Of a stretch of 64,000 nucleotides of DNA, positions 21,536 to 33,800 are shown piece by piece. Position numbers and translations under genes: made by a program. The notes under the pieces were generated by a model. The model saw only the letters and a list, made by a program, of their open reading frames with translations. It ran no database searches and was not told the DNA's origin. This DNA comes from Craspedostauros australis (Eukaryota; Bacillariophyta; Bacillariophyceae; Mastogloiales; Achnanthaceae). The stretch covers positions 1,054,001 to 1,118,000 of the forward strand of contig JAMXDE010000006.1 of assembly GCA_026770025.1 (NCBI GenBank). Direction: 5' to 3'. How positions within the stretch are numbered: position 1 is the first letter of the stretch; each line of letters begins with the position of its first letter.

Positions 21536-22990
21536 ATGATGGACTTCGACTTGGCAACGGCATTGCGAGATAACGTCGCAGCCGTGCTTCTCCTCCCGCT
21601 AGCACTTGCCATCGGATGGTTGGTTGTCGCCTTCAACAAACCACCCGCCAAGGATGCTCCCGTCAAGTCTACTGCTGGGATCCTGGAGTCCGTCAGGATG
21701 TTGGCATCATCCGAATCACCATGGTGGCATCTCCAACTTCAAGAATCTTTGGGATCGTCCATCTTCCAGCACAACATCCCCGTCCCTGGTGGTATGTATG
21801 TCCTCTGCTCCGCGAAGGATCAACGTGAAGTTCTGCTTGATGAGTATGCGGACAAGCCGATCGCCGTATACGGAAACATCGACAGTATAACTGGACGGAC
21901 ACAAATGGGTACACGATCAACACTTGACCCACGTATGAAGCCAATGAGGAAAGCCGTCGAACACTCATTTTCCTCTGCGGAAGTCAATCGAATGAATTCC
22001 ATCTGCATGAAGTACGCTAAGCAATGGGAAACAGACTTTCTCGAGAAGCTGGCAGACACCGACGTCACGTTCGATCCGTCCATCGAATTGCCGAAGGTCG
22101 TATTCAAGTCCATCATGGAAGCGGCCCTCGAGTACGAATCGACTCCCGAAGACTACGATTTTTTCGCGTCCAACTACGAAGTGGCTGTCCGTGAATTCAC
22201 GTTCCGTCAAAGCGTCAATCCTTTGCAAAAGGTATTTGGCTTCATGATCCCAGAAGTATGGGCGGCGCGCAACTGCTGCTCCGCTCTGCAGGACTTTGTG
22301 AAGAAGATTTTGAAAGCCTATCGCGAGAATCCCAACAAGTTGGAACACAATACGCTGATCAAGGCGGCCGAGTCCAATCCGTACGATATGTCGGAAGAAG
22401 ATAGGGTTGCGGAACTGCTTATATTGCTCATTGCAGGCTTCGATACAACGGGATACACACTTGCCAACACTCTCACGTTACTCGCAAAGCACCCCAAAGA
22501 GATGAAGGAGCTGCAGCAATCCTTGTTGCAGGGCGATCCGGAGCAATCCAACGATCATCTCAAGCGTGTGATCACCGAATCCAAACGCTTGATCCCTGTT
22601 AGTGCATTGAGTTCCGTTCGCGTCGCCAGTCGAGACTTCATCTTTGTGGATGAACCTTCCAGTCGCAAGGTCAAGGTACCGAAAGGCGCCACGATCTTTC
22701 TTCCGCAGATCACGGCTCACCAAGACGAGGCGGTGTTCGAAGATGCTACTCAGTTCAAACCCGATCGATGGGAGAATCCAACCAAGGAAATGGAACAGAG
22801 TTTTACGCCATTTGCCTTGGGCAGACGTAACTGCCCTGGCCAATCATTGGCAATGGCCGAGCTCTACTCGGTGTTGCCAAGCATCTTGTCCAAGTACGAG
22901 TTCGAATTGGTGGCGGAAGGCAAGCTGGAATATTTCATGACATTGAAATACACCAACACCAAACTCCGTGTGAAGAGGGCGAAGGTTTGA
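21536..22990 (+). CDS. Cytochrome P450 (copy D), mosaic, promoter displaced by LINE
   Basis: A 484-residue intact P450 starting MMDFDLATAL; the second ATG (21539) gives the 483-residue length of its paralogues. I-helix AGFDTTGYT, ExxR (ESKR) and haem loop FALGRRNCPGQ are present. From the start to the I-helix it is nearly identical to copy F. From about 22440-22458 on it follows copy B (LANTLTLLAKHPKEM, the ALSSVRVASRDF segment, the C-terminus and the 3' flank), except for a short A/F-like patch around FEDATQFKPDRWENPTKEM. Only about 30 bp of its own leader remains between the LINE duplication and the ATG, so expression would need a promoter within the LINE or elsewhere. Confidence 0.93.
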   Translation: MMDFDLATALRDNVAAVLLLPLALAIGWLVVAFNKPPAKDAPVKSTAGILESVRMLASSESPWWHLQLQESLGSSIFQHNIPVPGGMYVLCSAKDQREVLLDEYADKPIAVYGNIDSITGRTQMGTRSTLDPRMKPMRKAVEHSFSSAEVNRMNSICMKYAKQWETDFLEKLADTDVTFDPSIELPKVVFKSIMEAALEYESTPEDYDFFASNYEVAVREFTFRQSVNPLQKVFGFMIPEVWAARNCCSALQDFVKKILKAYRENPNKLEHNTLIKAAESNPYDMSEEDRVAELLILLIAGFDTTGYTLANTLTLLAKHPKEMKELQQSLLQGDPEQSNDHLKRVITESKRLIPVSALSSVRVASRDFIFVDEPSSRKVKVPKGATIFLPQITAHQDEAVFEDATQFKPDRWENPTKEMEQSFTPFALGRRNCPGQSLAMAELYSVLPSILSKYEFELVAEGKLEYFMTLKYTNTKLRVKRAKV

Positions 22991-23418
22991 GTATTATTGT
23001 ATTAGAGCGCGCAATGTCAAGCACTCATGGAGGACGACTTGCATTGGTCCTGATAACATTTAGTGTGCCAGCAGTAATGTTTGCAGATCAGAGCCAGATT
23101 CTGCTTGGACTGTTGATCGCAACGGAAGCGACCCTTTCTGAATGGTGCCCACGTCTATCAATTCTCGCCGAGTAACTATCCGCGCATTGCCGATCCTGAA
23201 ACCAACTAGATCGAGAGTTTCTTCAAATGTAAAATGACTTTGTAGACGCATCATCACCAATGCATTGAACTGCTGCGCTATGTGTTGTTGGATATGATCT
23301 CGCGCCGCATGAATTTGAAGACAAGGTCGTACATGTTTAAATCTCGGAGCACGGTCTCTTCAAGTGTCATGAAGTCATCATCAACGCATGTTATGGCAAC
23401 AAACCACATTCACTCTCT
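22991..23418. other. 3' flank of P450 D
   Basis: Homologous to 9882-10330 after copy B, with the same GTATTATTGTATTAGAGCG start. No gene is visible. It ends at a CTAG where the first inverted-repeat element begins. Confidence 0.7.
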
Positions 23419-25230
23419 CTAGTGTCTTTTGGCTTGGGTGGAGGCCAATTTTTTTGGTAACCATTGGTAACAATTGGTAACTAGTCGTATGAGTCAATTT
23501 CGCCGTAGACGCTGGTACATTTTGTACGTCAGTCCCACTCGAAGCGGCCCAAAAAACACCTTTTCTGCCACAAACCTCCTCGGCAAGTTCATGCCGCTCC
23601 ATTTGTTTGAGCTCTCCTTTTGTGAGCATTCGCATATGTGGATTTTAATCACCCTCTCCAAGTTTGGCGGCGATTGGATGGGTAGTTGTCGAGATCTACT
23701 CGTTTCTCTGGGGCCACCACTCCATATTGTCATTCACGAATGCCAATCACCGCGATGTATCGTGGCGAATTTTGTGTACCCCACCGCGTGTTAACACGCG
23801 GTGAAAATGATCACAAAACAATGTGATACCAACCGATGTGTTCCTCACATGCCATGATCAGTTCCTTACATCCTGATATCATCCATTGTGGCTTCGTTCA
23901 TCGTATTGCATTGTAGTTGATGATATGGTTGATACTTTCTACAATATCGTTTCAGTTATACTCCAGAATACTGTACACCAGCAACAGTCTTGGCAACAAC
24001 AACTTGGATGCATGTGTATTGTTGCATCAATCCTGCTTGGGAGAGCAATGATCCCTTGGTTAGCAGCAGCACACAATAGCAGTCCAAAATAGACCAGAGT
24101 CGACTGTTTCACACTGAGGAGTTCCACTTCGCCATGCTCTCACCGCTCTTCTTTGGATCTTCCGCATCGCTGAGCATGTGCAACTGCGCCGCGCAAAATT
24201 TCCACGCCATGTGCGCGCATTTTAGCATGTGTCACCTGCGCAATGTAGAGGCCGGTGTTCGATTGGCCATAGTTGTGCTGGAGATCAGTATAGAACATCA
24301 GGCTACCTGCACAGAACGGTTCGAACGCGGTTTGATAGAGCACGAACAGCGACTGCGTCAACGACCCTGCCCATCGCATGAGTGTAGCAACCGGTGTCAA
24401 TGAAGACAGTTTTGGCGCCTGATCAGGAAGCGATGTTTCCTCGCGAGGATAGTACACGATAAAGTGACGAAAAACTTGCAATTGGTATATCTTTGGAGGA
24501 AGTGAGATTCGAAGACCAAGGCTACATGGGCAGGTGCAAGAGAGGATTCTGCGTCACCTGAAAGCAACGGAACGATGATCCGACGTCAGGGCGATGCACA
24601 ACCTTGCATAAAGTAAAGAGACTCCTGCGAACAAAACAGTTCGAATCAACAACACGTAAAAACGCGCGATATTTTTTGGCGCGAACTTTTGTGCGTTCAC
24701 GGATTGATGATCATGGCTGTCACGAGCATTAGTGACTAACTTCAAACACCCAAAGCAACACACAAACGCATTCCGGACCGCTGACCAGCACACCACCCAA
24801 AGCAGAATGAAGTTGCGGATTCAGCTATGCCATCCACTTGAGTAATAGACGAAACAGAATTGGATGCGGGTCTTTGGAAGACAGTTGGTCGCTGTTGGAC
24901 CAAAACGCAACAAATTTCTGTACCAGAACGTCGTAGACTCTACGTGGTTACCAATGGTTACCAACGAAAAAATTCCGAAATCGCGTCCGTACGTCGTCCG
25001 TGCGAAAAAGGCCGATAAAGGGTAAAAAGAGGCATCGAGATGAACGGAAAGCGGAGATCGTTTGCCAACAATGAAGACATCAACAGATAGCTCTCACTCT
25101 CCTCTTTCTAATAATGCAAAGATGTCAGGAAACGGGCATCAACTCATCAAATGGCAGCTTGTGCCGTCGGCGATATGCCAATGGTTACCAATAATTACCA
25201 AAAAACCGGAAATTAGCCAATAGCCACTAG
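23419..25230. mobile_element. 1.8-kb inverted-repeat element, copy 1 (CTAG-flanked)
   Basis: The ends are inverted: CTAGTGTCTTTTGGCT at 23419 and, reverse-complemented, CTAGTGGCTATTGGCT at 25230. Both are followed inward by a TTTTTTGGTAA tract and repeated GGTAAC/GTTACC words. The CTAG exists once at the equivalent place after copy B (10332-10335), so CTAG, or the TA within it, is the probable target duplication. Internal minus-strand frames (for example 24140-24481) are partly conserved in the second copy but match no family I know. It is probably non-autonomous. Confidence 0.75.
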
Positions 25231-25785
25231 TGTCTTTTGGCTTGGGTGGAGGCCAATTTTTTTGGTAACCATTGGTAACAATTGGTAACTAGTCGTATGA
25301 GTCAATTTCGCCGTAGACGCTGGTACATTTTGTACGTCAGTCCCACTCGAAGCGGCCCAAAAAACACCATTTTTGACACAAACCTCCTCGGCAAGTCCAT
25401 GCCGCTCCATTTGTTTGAGCTCCCCTTTCGTGAGCACTCTCATGTGTGACTTTTTATCGCCGTCTCCAACTTTGGTGGTGATTGGATGGGCAGTTGTTGA
25501 GATCCGTTTGTTTCTTTGGAGCAGGCACTCGTTGATCCCATTCACGAATGCCAATCACCACGATGTATCGTGGCGAATTTCTGTGTGCCCCAGCGCGTGT
25601 TAACACGCGGTGGAAATGATCACAAAACAATGTGATACCAACCGATGTGTTCCTCACATGCCATGATCAGTTCCTTGTATCCTGGTACCATCCATTGTGG
25701 CTTCGTTCATCGTACAACATTGCGGTTGCTGATACGGTTGATAAGTTCTGCAATAGCGTTTCAGCTCGACTCCAGAATACCGTAT
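25227..25785. mobile_element. 1.8-kb inverted-repeat element, copy 2, first part
   Basis: Collinear with 23419 to about 23976 of copy 1 and starting at the CTAG that ends copy 1, so it entered the duplicated target of the first copy. It stops at CGTAT (25781-25785), where a 12.7-kb insertion begins. The second part resumes at 38499 and the third at 45921. Confidence 0.85.
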
Positions 25786-25879
25786 GGCCCCATTCAGGGT
25801 ACGATCGTACGATCCTGCCGATTTTTTATCGGATAACATTACTTTATTAGCACACGGTGTAGCGTCTTGTCGCATAGGC

Positions 25880-28076
25880 TTAGATATGTCTAGCTAGCTT
25901 CTACGACACAAATACCTGGCTGACTTGTCCTCGTCGTAGACGAAAATGATGACGTCATTGACGGTCGATGTCAGACTGCAATGGTATCGAATGGTGTGGA
26001 TGGCGATGTTGTGGCAGATTCGGCGCCGCGTTGATTCCTCGCGTCGTTTTGGATTTGGCTTGGTGAGGGGTTGCCTCCTTTGTTCGTGTTGTGCCATGGA
26101 GCACGGCGATGGTGGTTGCGTCCCTACATGTCCACTTCCACGTCCACGACAATAGCAACACTTGTGAATACTACACAACATAATATTATATATTATAATA
26201 CAATATGGTGGAATGGAGCACAGTGACTTCTCCTTTGGTCTGCAAAATAGAATTTGATTTAACACTTGTTATAGCATTGTTTGTAAAAACAAAGTCCTGC
26301 GAAACCTGCTTTGCTTCCCATGGACATGAGACAACATGGTCATCTACTGAGCTGTTGGCATGGTGCAGAAAGAGACTGGTGGCAGAAGTGTTGTTTTCCG
26401 TGTTGCTTCTTGTGTTGTGATTCAAGTGCATGCAGGTTCATTGACACCAAAACAAAAAGCCAAGAGGAGAACAGATGAACAACAGACAGAAGCCAATGCT
26501 GGCTGTTGGAAATGACTAGCAGAGAGGAGGTCCAAACACGTGGGCAGGGAATAGACCTGAAGTGAGGACAAGGCTGTACTATCCGTTCATGACCTAGACA
26601 ATATAATACATCGTTTCTTGTTTTCAGTTTCAGTTCTTTTCATTTTTGACAACAACATCTGTGAACAATACCACTTTCTTTACATCTTTTGAAAGCTGTT
26701 GAGCACAGCTTTCCAATGAATATGTTTAAGTTTAATGTTTCTTACTGCCATCTTATCGCTAATCAAGCCTGAAGCACTTGTGAATTCATTCTGCACCATG
26801 GGACTGAAGTGGAACTGTTCAGCAAGGCTCAAACTGTGAGGCTGGCAACGTCAAATCCGCTTTTCTACATCACACTTGCTGAAACTGCTGTTGTACTTTG
26901 CTTTCAGCAATTCCTTGCTTTCCTCTTCCAAGGTTTTCATCTCCTCTCATGTCCTTTACATCTTCATCACCTCCTTCCTTCAAGCATGCATGCATGGGTG
27001 TGGCAACATCATCACTTTTGATGTTCATCTTCATTTTGTCTTGGCTTTGCGACATCGCACCTTCCGCAAACTCAAACAATCATGGAGCTCACAATTTCAT
27101 TGCACTCACAAAAATCATCATACTCGCACGATCACCGCACCCATACTACCATGGTGCCATCTCTAAAACACACACCCAAGCCACCACTGCACCCTCAATC
27201 TTCGAGCCCCCACAAGGAAGCAACAGCAACACCCGAATTGCATCCTGCTTCCAATCCTCCACAATTCCAAGCAGAGAGCGTGTGTTGGAAATCCGGGGTA
27301 CCCCAGTCTCTAGTAGTAGTCTCTGGTTACCTATTCATGTTATTGCATTGTTGGAACTGTGAGTACAACATCTTCATCACTTTCAATTCCATTTGCCAAA
27401 GCATACATATTCCACAGTAGCACACAGTCTTGCCCTTGCTCATGCAGTGCTGTCCTCCTGCTTCATCATGTCATGCAGCATGTACTCCATGTACATCTCA
27501 TCTTGCAGTATTGGTTCATCTCATCATGCATCTCATCATGCATCTCAGATATTCCATCTCCTGCCCTCTACCAATAGTTTCGTTAGCATAGACATCGCCG
27601 AGTCGTAGGCGTCACACAGATCGGTTCATTCGATCAGATCAGGGTTTCCCATTCGTCACGGGAACACCTTGGTTGAGAGCTCGTTCAGCTCCTCGATCAT
27701 CAAACATCTCCGATCGTTTCACATCTCCGATCATCTCTGATCAACTCCGATTGTTTCTGATTGTTTCTTCGCCGATCACTTCACCGGCTTCCTGGATGTT
27801 CCTCATCTCAGGTTCGTTCACAGGCCATCTCACACTTCGTGATGTTGGCCTTCCTCCAGTACTCTTTTTCATTGGTTGCGACATGGGGGCCGTAGTCGCT
27901 CGTATCGTGATGTTGGTCACGATTCCAACATCCCCGCCCCCTGCGACATACACGTGTGATTGGCATTCCTGCATTGAGGTCACGGACACCATAGTCCGGT
28001 TCGCATTCGGCACGTGGCGTTCTCCACCACAAGTTACGTGCAGCTCACATTTTTCTGTGTCACAATGATCAAACGT
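25880..28076. other. Non-coding left interior of the 12.7-kb insertion
   Basis: No convincing gene. It holds an AT-rich palindromic stretch (26180-26200), tandem copies of CTCATCATGCAT near 27515-27545 and repeated TCTCYGATC words at 27700-27780. Confidence 0.5.
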
Positions 28077-28224
28077 GGGAGTTGCGGTAATGTATCATTT
28101 CATGACATTCGACTCCTGACTCTTGGGTTATTGGGAGGTGCGGTAGTGTAGCATTCCACGATGCTCAACTCCGCACTCTTGAGAGGTGCGGCAATTCGGT
28201 GTTTCACAACACCCGATTCCTGAC
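28077..28224. repeat. Three tandem imperfect units of 44-56 bp, each with a small hairpin
   Basis: Units at 28077-28124, 28133-28180 and 28181-28224 share a start like GGGAGKTGCGG and an end like ACTCCTGACTCTT. Between these each holds an inverted repeat of its own sequence, for example GCAT..ATGC in unit 2 and GGTGTT..AACACC in unit 3. They lie just upstream of the transposase relic and could be transposase-binding sites; that role is a guess. Confidence 0.55.
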
Positions 28225-28892
28225 AAGCGTGCTTGCATATGACATTGGTCACCCATACGTTGTATTTGTCCACAAGTCTCTCATGTCTCCAATGAACAAT
28301 GACAGCAAAGATCGAACAGCACATCTGCCACCAATGCCCACCTACTGTGATTTCTTGGAGAGTGGTCCACCCAACAGCCCCACCAATCCATGGGGTAGTG
28401 TCAACAGGGATGTGTGGTCTTCCTACAACAGCTCATCAAATCCACCCCAACAGACTTCTCCATCTGACCACACCGATTCCATGAGCCAACAATGCACGGC
28501 GCTTTCCTCCAGGTTGAGCAATAGCAGCATCGAACGCAACTGCTCAACATGGGTCAAGCCAACTATTCGCCACATGGATCAATCAGCAATGGCAAGGCAC
28601 TTTGCCTCAGCCAGGAGAGATCCTTTATTCAGTGCCAGTCCAGCTCTGTTCGGATCAAGCATCAGCAAGCAGCCCAACCAAGTTTGCCAGCCCATCTCTG
28701 TTGCAATCAACCATGATAGAAGTGCAGATGACATTGCATCTGCTGCATCTGCTCCCCAAGGGGCTGCATCTGCTTCTCAACATCATCCAGGGAACCATAT
28801 ACAACATCAACATGAGACAAAGCCAGCACTTCAGTATGTGCCACTACCTGTGAGTGCACACAACTGCGCATCCAGCCCATCCGCAATGTGGA

Positions 28893-29863
28893 AATGAACA
28901 TTGACACTATCCTAGAAATCTTCTTTCCTGTTTCACTACTGGAGAAGATCCAATTCCACACCAACAGCCATCTTTGCAACACCAAATTGATGGCAACTGC
29001 CATCACTGTCCCTGAGCTGTACATCTTCTTTGCCATGTAGTACTAAAATGGGATTCTTCTGAGCTCCAGCAAAATTGACTACTGGAGAACTGCCTTGATC
29101 TCTGTTCCAACTCATCTACTCATGACATACATGTCCAGAGCAAGATATGAAATGGTATGGAAGCATATGCACTTCATTGCATTGCCAACCTTGGACAAAG
29201 TGTCTGAATTGTCAGTGGAGACTGCAGCTGAACCACCAGAAGCTGAGGATGCCATGAACCCCATGGACTTTGTTCCAGCTTGGGAATGGAATGCATCAGA
29301 AGTGTCAGAAGGGTTGCCACCAGAATCTGAGGAGCATGCTGCTGGTAGCCCACAGAGCCCAAGCAGGGAGGCAAGAGCATCCACACTATCACAACGGAAA
29401 CCATCCGCCAAGTATCATCCAGTGCTCCAGACCAATCGGTCGTGGTATGGCAAGGTTCAACCCCTTCTCAACCACACCAACAGTGTGTTGAAGCAGCTGT
29501 GTCTGAAACCTGGCTATGCTTGTGCCATAGATGAGATGATGGTTCAATTCAAGGGAAGATCTGCACAGATGCATTGCATGCAGCAGAAGCCAATCAAGGA
29601 AGGCTACAAATCCTATTCCCTTTGCTGCTTAGCCTCGGGGTTCATGTTCCATGTGCTGCCATTGGGGCGCCTGGACAATACCACCAGGATCAACAACACC
29701 GTGGCAGAGCTGCTTGCCAAAACTCAATCCTGCTGACAGGCATGTTGTCGCCATGGAAAATCTATTCCCCACAAAGACTGTCATTGAGAAGTTGAGGGAG
29801 ATGGGAGTGGGCATTGTGGGAACTGCAAGGAATTGTTGTGGATTCCCTCCCAAGGAAATGAAG
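28893..29863 (+). pseudogene. piggyBac-type transposase relic, 5' part
   Basis: Fragments of a DDE transposase of the piggyBac (DDE_Tnp_1_7) type are spread over several frames. From about 28893 there is an N-terminal segment with stops. Then 29095-29736 holds MSRARYEMVWKHMHF and, further on, AIDEMMVQFKGR, the region of the first catalytic Asp. A frameshift near 29700 leads into VVAMENLFPTKT and GIVGTARN, where the second catalytic Asp (usually DN) reads EN. The gene is cut at 29864-29868 by the copia element and resumes at 37049. Stops, frame changes and the altered residue make it non-functional. Confidence 0.85.
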
Positions 29864-29868
29864 GACAT
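29864..29868. repeat. Target-site duplication (GACAT), left, of copia element
   Basis: GACAT precedes the left LTR and recurs at 37049-37053 after the right LTR. Confidence 0.95.
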
Positions 29869-30493
29869 TATTAGCGCACGCTAAATCTCTAACAATAGCG
29901 ACACCCGTCGACCAATCAGAAATCTTCACTTTTCTTACCTTTTCCGTTCCGAACGGAAATTTTGGTCGAAAATCCGTTGTGTCAGATTTGTGTCGCATTT
30001 CGCGTCGCAAGAATCGTTTTCCCTCAATCACAGATCCAAAAATGTCGCGGAAATTGATTTCTTGCCAAGATGAGCCAATCTGCCCAATCAGGACAGACTT
30101 GGATCTTGGGTGTGACACGTGCGAATCTTGCCCTGACCTTCTCAAGTGAATACGATCAATCGTGTGATCGTACTACTAGCAACATCGTGAGAAGACGTAA
30201 TACACAACACGGGCTATCGCGGTGTTTTTTGTTCATTGACTTTTGCACCTCATCTTCACGCAGTAACACGCACATTTGCCGTGTTGTCTCCGTGTTAATT
30301 TCACTTGCAATTTGCATGAGACCTGTCATGTCTCTCTCATGCTCACAGTTCTCAAGAATCCATCTTGTGAGCTCGCCTGCATTCATACTACCATACGGAT
30401 AACACTCAATAACAAACACTCATCCTCACCCCAACAACAATCTGATCACTCTACGTTTCAGTGCGGAATCCCATCCTTGATTTCGTTCTAACA
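29869..30493 (+). repeat. Left LTR of copia element
   Basis: 625 bp, TATTAGCGCACGC at the start and TTCTAACA at the end. It should contain the promoter and transcription start; no TATA box was assigned. Confidence 0.95.
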
Positions 30494-30813
30494 GATTAAC
30501 AGTCGCAAGCTTTCACCTACTGAATTGATTGCGTGACAATCCATCCATCCTTCATCCCTCGTCCATCCACGAGCGATCCCTTCACCTTCCATCACGTGAC
30601 GACGTGATTTCGTTTTTCCTTCGGCTTTCTCGCATTCGCAGAACGCCCTCCTTTCGGTTCCCCTGCTGAGTTCGGGCCTTCCCACTCAGCCATCCAAGAC
30701 TTCCTGCAGCACCCTCCCGCACCAGAAGACGATTCAGTCAGTGCACTCCAGCCTCGGCTACCCTTCAGCCTCCAGCATCCGCATCCACTCTCTCCATCCA
30801 TCCATCGCCAATC
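30494..30813 (+). other. Untranslated leader of copia element
   Basis: 320 bp between the LTR and the gag-pol ATG. It should hold the primer-binding site and packaging signals; only the position supports this. Confidence 0.6.
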
Positions 30814-33800
30814 ATGTCGACTCCTGAGATGGACCTCGCCACCTTGGATCACATCCTTGGTGTCATCGGCATCCCTTCGGACTCCACTCCTCGCGACATC
30901 ATCGCCCATGCGGACATCGTCAGCCCTCTTGACCTTGTCTCGCTCACCGAAGATGATCTTCGCAGCTTCCAACTTCGCGATGAGATCGATGATGGCGAAA
31001 CCATCGTCGCCGTACTCGGAGTGAACCACATCCGTAAGATCCTCAACCTTGGCAAGTGGTATCTCACCCAAGCCATCCTCGACGACAATACCTGGAACGA
31101 TCTCGATCGTACCTCGTTCATGGCGTTCACAGCCGAGCAGAACAACCCTTCCCTTCCGTCTTCGCACTCGCATTCGACTGCAAGCTCTCCCATTCCGTCT
31201 CCGATGGGCATGGGCCACCACACCACCACTCCAGCATCCGCATTCCGTCCAGTGACTGAAGAACCTCTGCATGTGAACTTCGCATTCAATCCTTCGGCTT
31301 CAGTGCCTGATCCTGCCTTCCCGCAACCACCTGTGACTCCATCCATGGCAACCTCTTCCAACTTCCAAGGTGTCCATGCCATGGAGCTACCGGCTGACTA
31401 CGTCAAGGAGTTCAGCAAGGCAACCAAGCGAGAGAGCCTGTCGCTCCCGACACTGAAGGACGACAAGCACTTCCTCACCTTCATGCGGACCTTCCAGACT
31501 CTTTCCTTCTCTCATGGACTCAACCACCATCTCGACATGGACTTCATGCCAGCACCCAAGGACGAGGCCTTCTTCGCGAGCCAGAATCGCTACCTCTTCG
31601 CCGTGCTCACTGAGCATGTCAAGACTTCCAAGAGTCGGCGCATCATCCGTGCCTACAAGAAGTCTTGCGATGGCCGTGCGGCCTATGCCGACCTCGTTGA
31701 CAGCTACACCAGTGGCGTCGTCGGCGAGACTCTGTCCATCAAATACAGAGACACCATCGTCGCCTTCCGTCTGGACCAGACTTGGACCAAGACCCGCGAG
31801 CAATTCCTCGATGCCTGGGAAACCAAGTTCGATGACATCGAAGAGCTCGATGATGCATGTGTCAATGAGGCGGTCAAGCAGCAATGGTTGCGTACCGCCA
31901 TCGGTCCTGATGTCGACTTGACTCGGGCTTACACCAACGTGAAGTCCAACTCCCGTCAACGTCACAAGCAATCTCGCGGCTTCATCAAGGTTGGTGTCTC
32001 CTTCGAAGACCTCCTTGAGTTCGTCCGTGATGAGGCACAATCCCTCGACGCCAACCAGCCTCGCACCACATCTCGGCGCAAGGTCAACAACGCCAAGACC
32101 GGCGGCTCCGCTGGCAAAGGCAATGGCAAGGACTATGCCAAGGACGACCGTCGTTCCATCCCCAATGATGAATGGCGTGAGATGTCCAAGGACCAACGCA
32201 AGGCATTCCTCGAAGCAAAGGGAAAGTGGCGCAAGAACAAGGGCAAGGGCAAGGCTGACTCCCACCGAGCTGCCAACAACGCTGCCACATCTTCGGGCAC
32301 CACCGACACTCCTTCCGCAACCCCGTCCGCTGGCAACACGGACTCTTCCAAGGCTGGTGACCAGTCCACTGCCATTGATCGCCTTCTCGCTCAGACCAAG
32401 TCCACCTCTTCGTCTGACGATACTCCTCAACTGGTCTACAAGGGCCAGACCTGGCGCCTTGCCAACTCCACGGTGGTCCGGTACAGCTTCAACAAGCTTG
32501 TCAAGGACCACTCTGGCTCTCTCGTCGACAGCGGTGCCAATGGTGGCCTGGCTGGCGATGACGTCCTCGTTCTCTGCAAGACGGGACACACTGCCGACGT
32601 CAGTGGCATTGGTGACTCTGCCATCGCCAACCTCGACATCGGTACGGTTGCTGGTCTCATCCAGACCACCGAAGGGCCCATCATTGGTAAATTCCACCAA
32701 TATGCGCTCTACGGGAAGGGCAAGACCATCCATTCATCCAACCAGCTTGGTGCCTTCGGAATGGATGTCAACGAACGCCCACGGAATCTCCCTGGAGGTC
32801 GCCAGACCATCATCACACCAGGAGGCCACATCATCCCACTGGCTGTCCGGCAGGGCCTGTCCTACATGGACATGGCCAAGCCCACCCGCTCCGAACTCGA
32901 CAAGTATCCACATGTCGACTTCACCGCGGACGACGAATGGGACCCTTCTTCCCTCGACCAGGAGATGAACCTCGACGACGTCGACGATGATGACGCCGCA
33001 GCACTCCAGCGCCGCGAGAACAACTCTACCGTTCTCACGGCCTACACTGGTGCTCGCCAAGCCGACATCGCTGATAACCCGGGCAGCATCATTGCCACTC
33101 GCAAGCCTGCCGACTACGAGGCTCTCCGACCCCACTTTGGCTGGATTCCAGCTCGTCGCGTTCGCGACACTCTTCGGTGTACCTCCCAATGGTACCGTAC
33201 CGCCGAGCGTTTCTCCATGCGCAAGCATTTCAAGTCTCGGTTCCCAGCGGCCAACGTCGACCGTCTCCATGAGACGGTTGCGATGGATACGCTCTTCTCT
33301 GATACCCCTGCTCACGACGACGGGGTTCCTGGCCATGGCGGCTGCACCATGCTTCAGGTGTACGTCGCCCTCGACTCTCGGTTCACGGCCGGCTTTCCCA
33401 TGCCATCCGAGAGCCGCATCTCCGACACTCTCCATGACTTCATCCGACGCCACGGGGCTCCCGACCTACTGATGTCCGACAACGCCAAGGCGCAGATCGG
33501 TAACAAGGTTATGGAGATCCTCCGGCAGTATCACATCCGTGATCACCAGAGTGAGCCAGAACATCAACACCAGAACGGCGCGGAACGCCGGATCCAGGAT
33601 ATCAAACGCACAACCAACGGTGTGATGGATCGCACGGGTACTCCCGACCGCTTCTGGCTGATCTGCACGCTCTATGTGGTTGATCTCTTCAATCACATCG
33701 CGCAGGTCACCGCTGGCTCCATCACCCCCCTTCAAGCTGCCTTCGGACAGCGACCGGACATCTCCAAGTTCCTGTCCTACCGATGGTGGCAACCTGTCTA

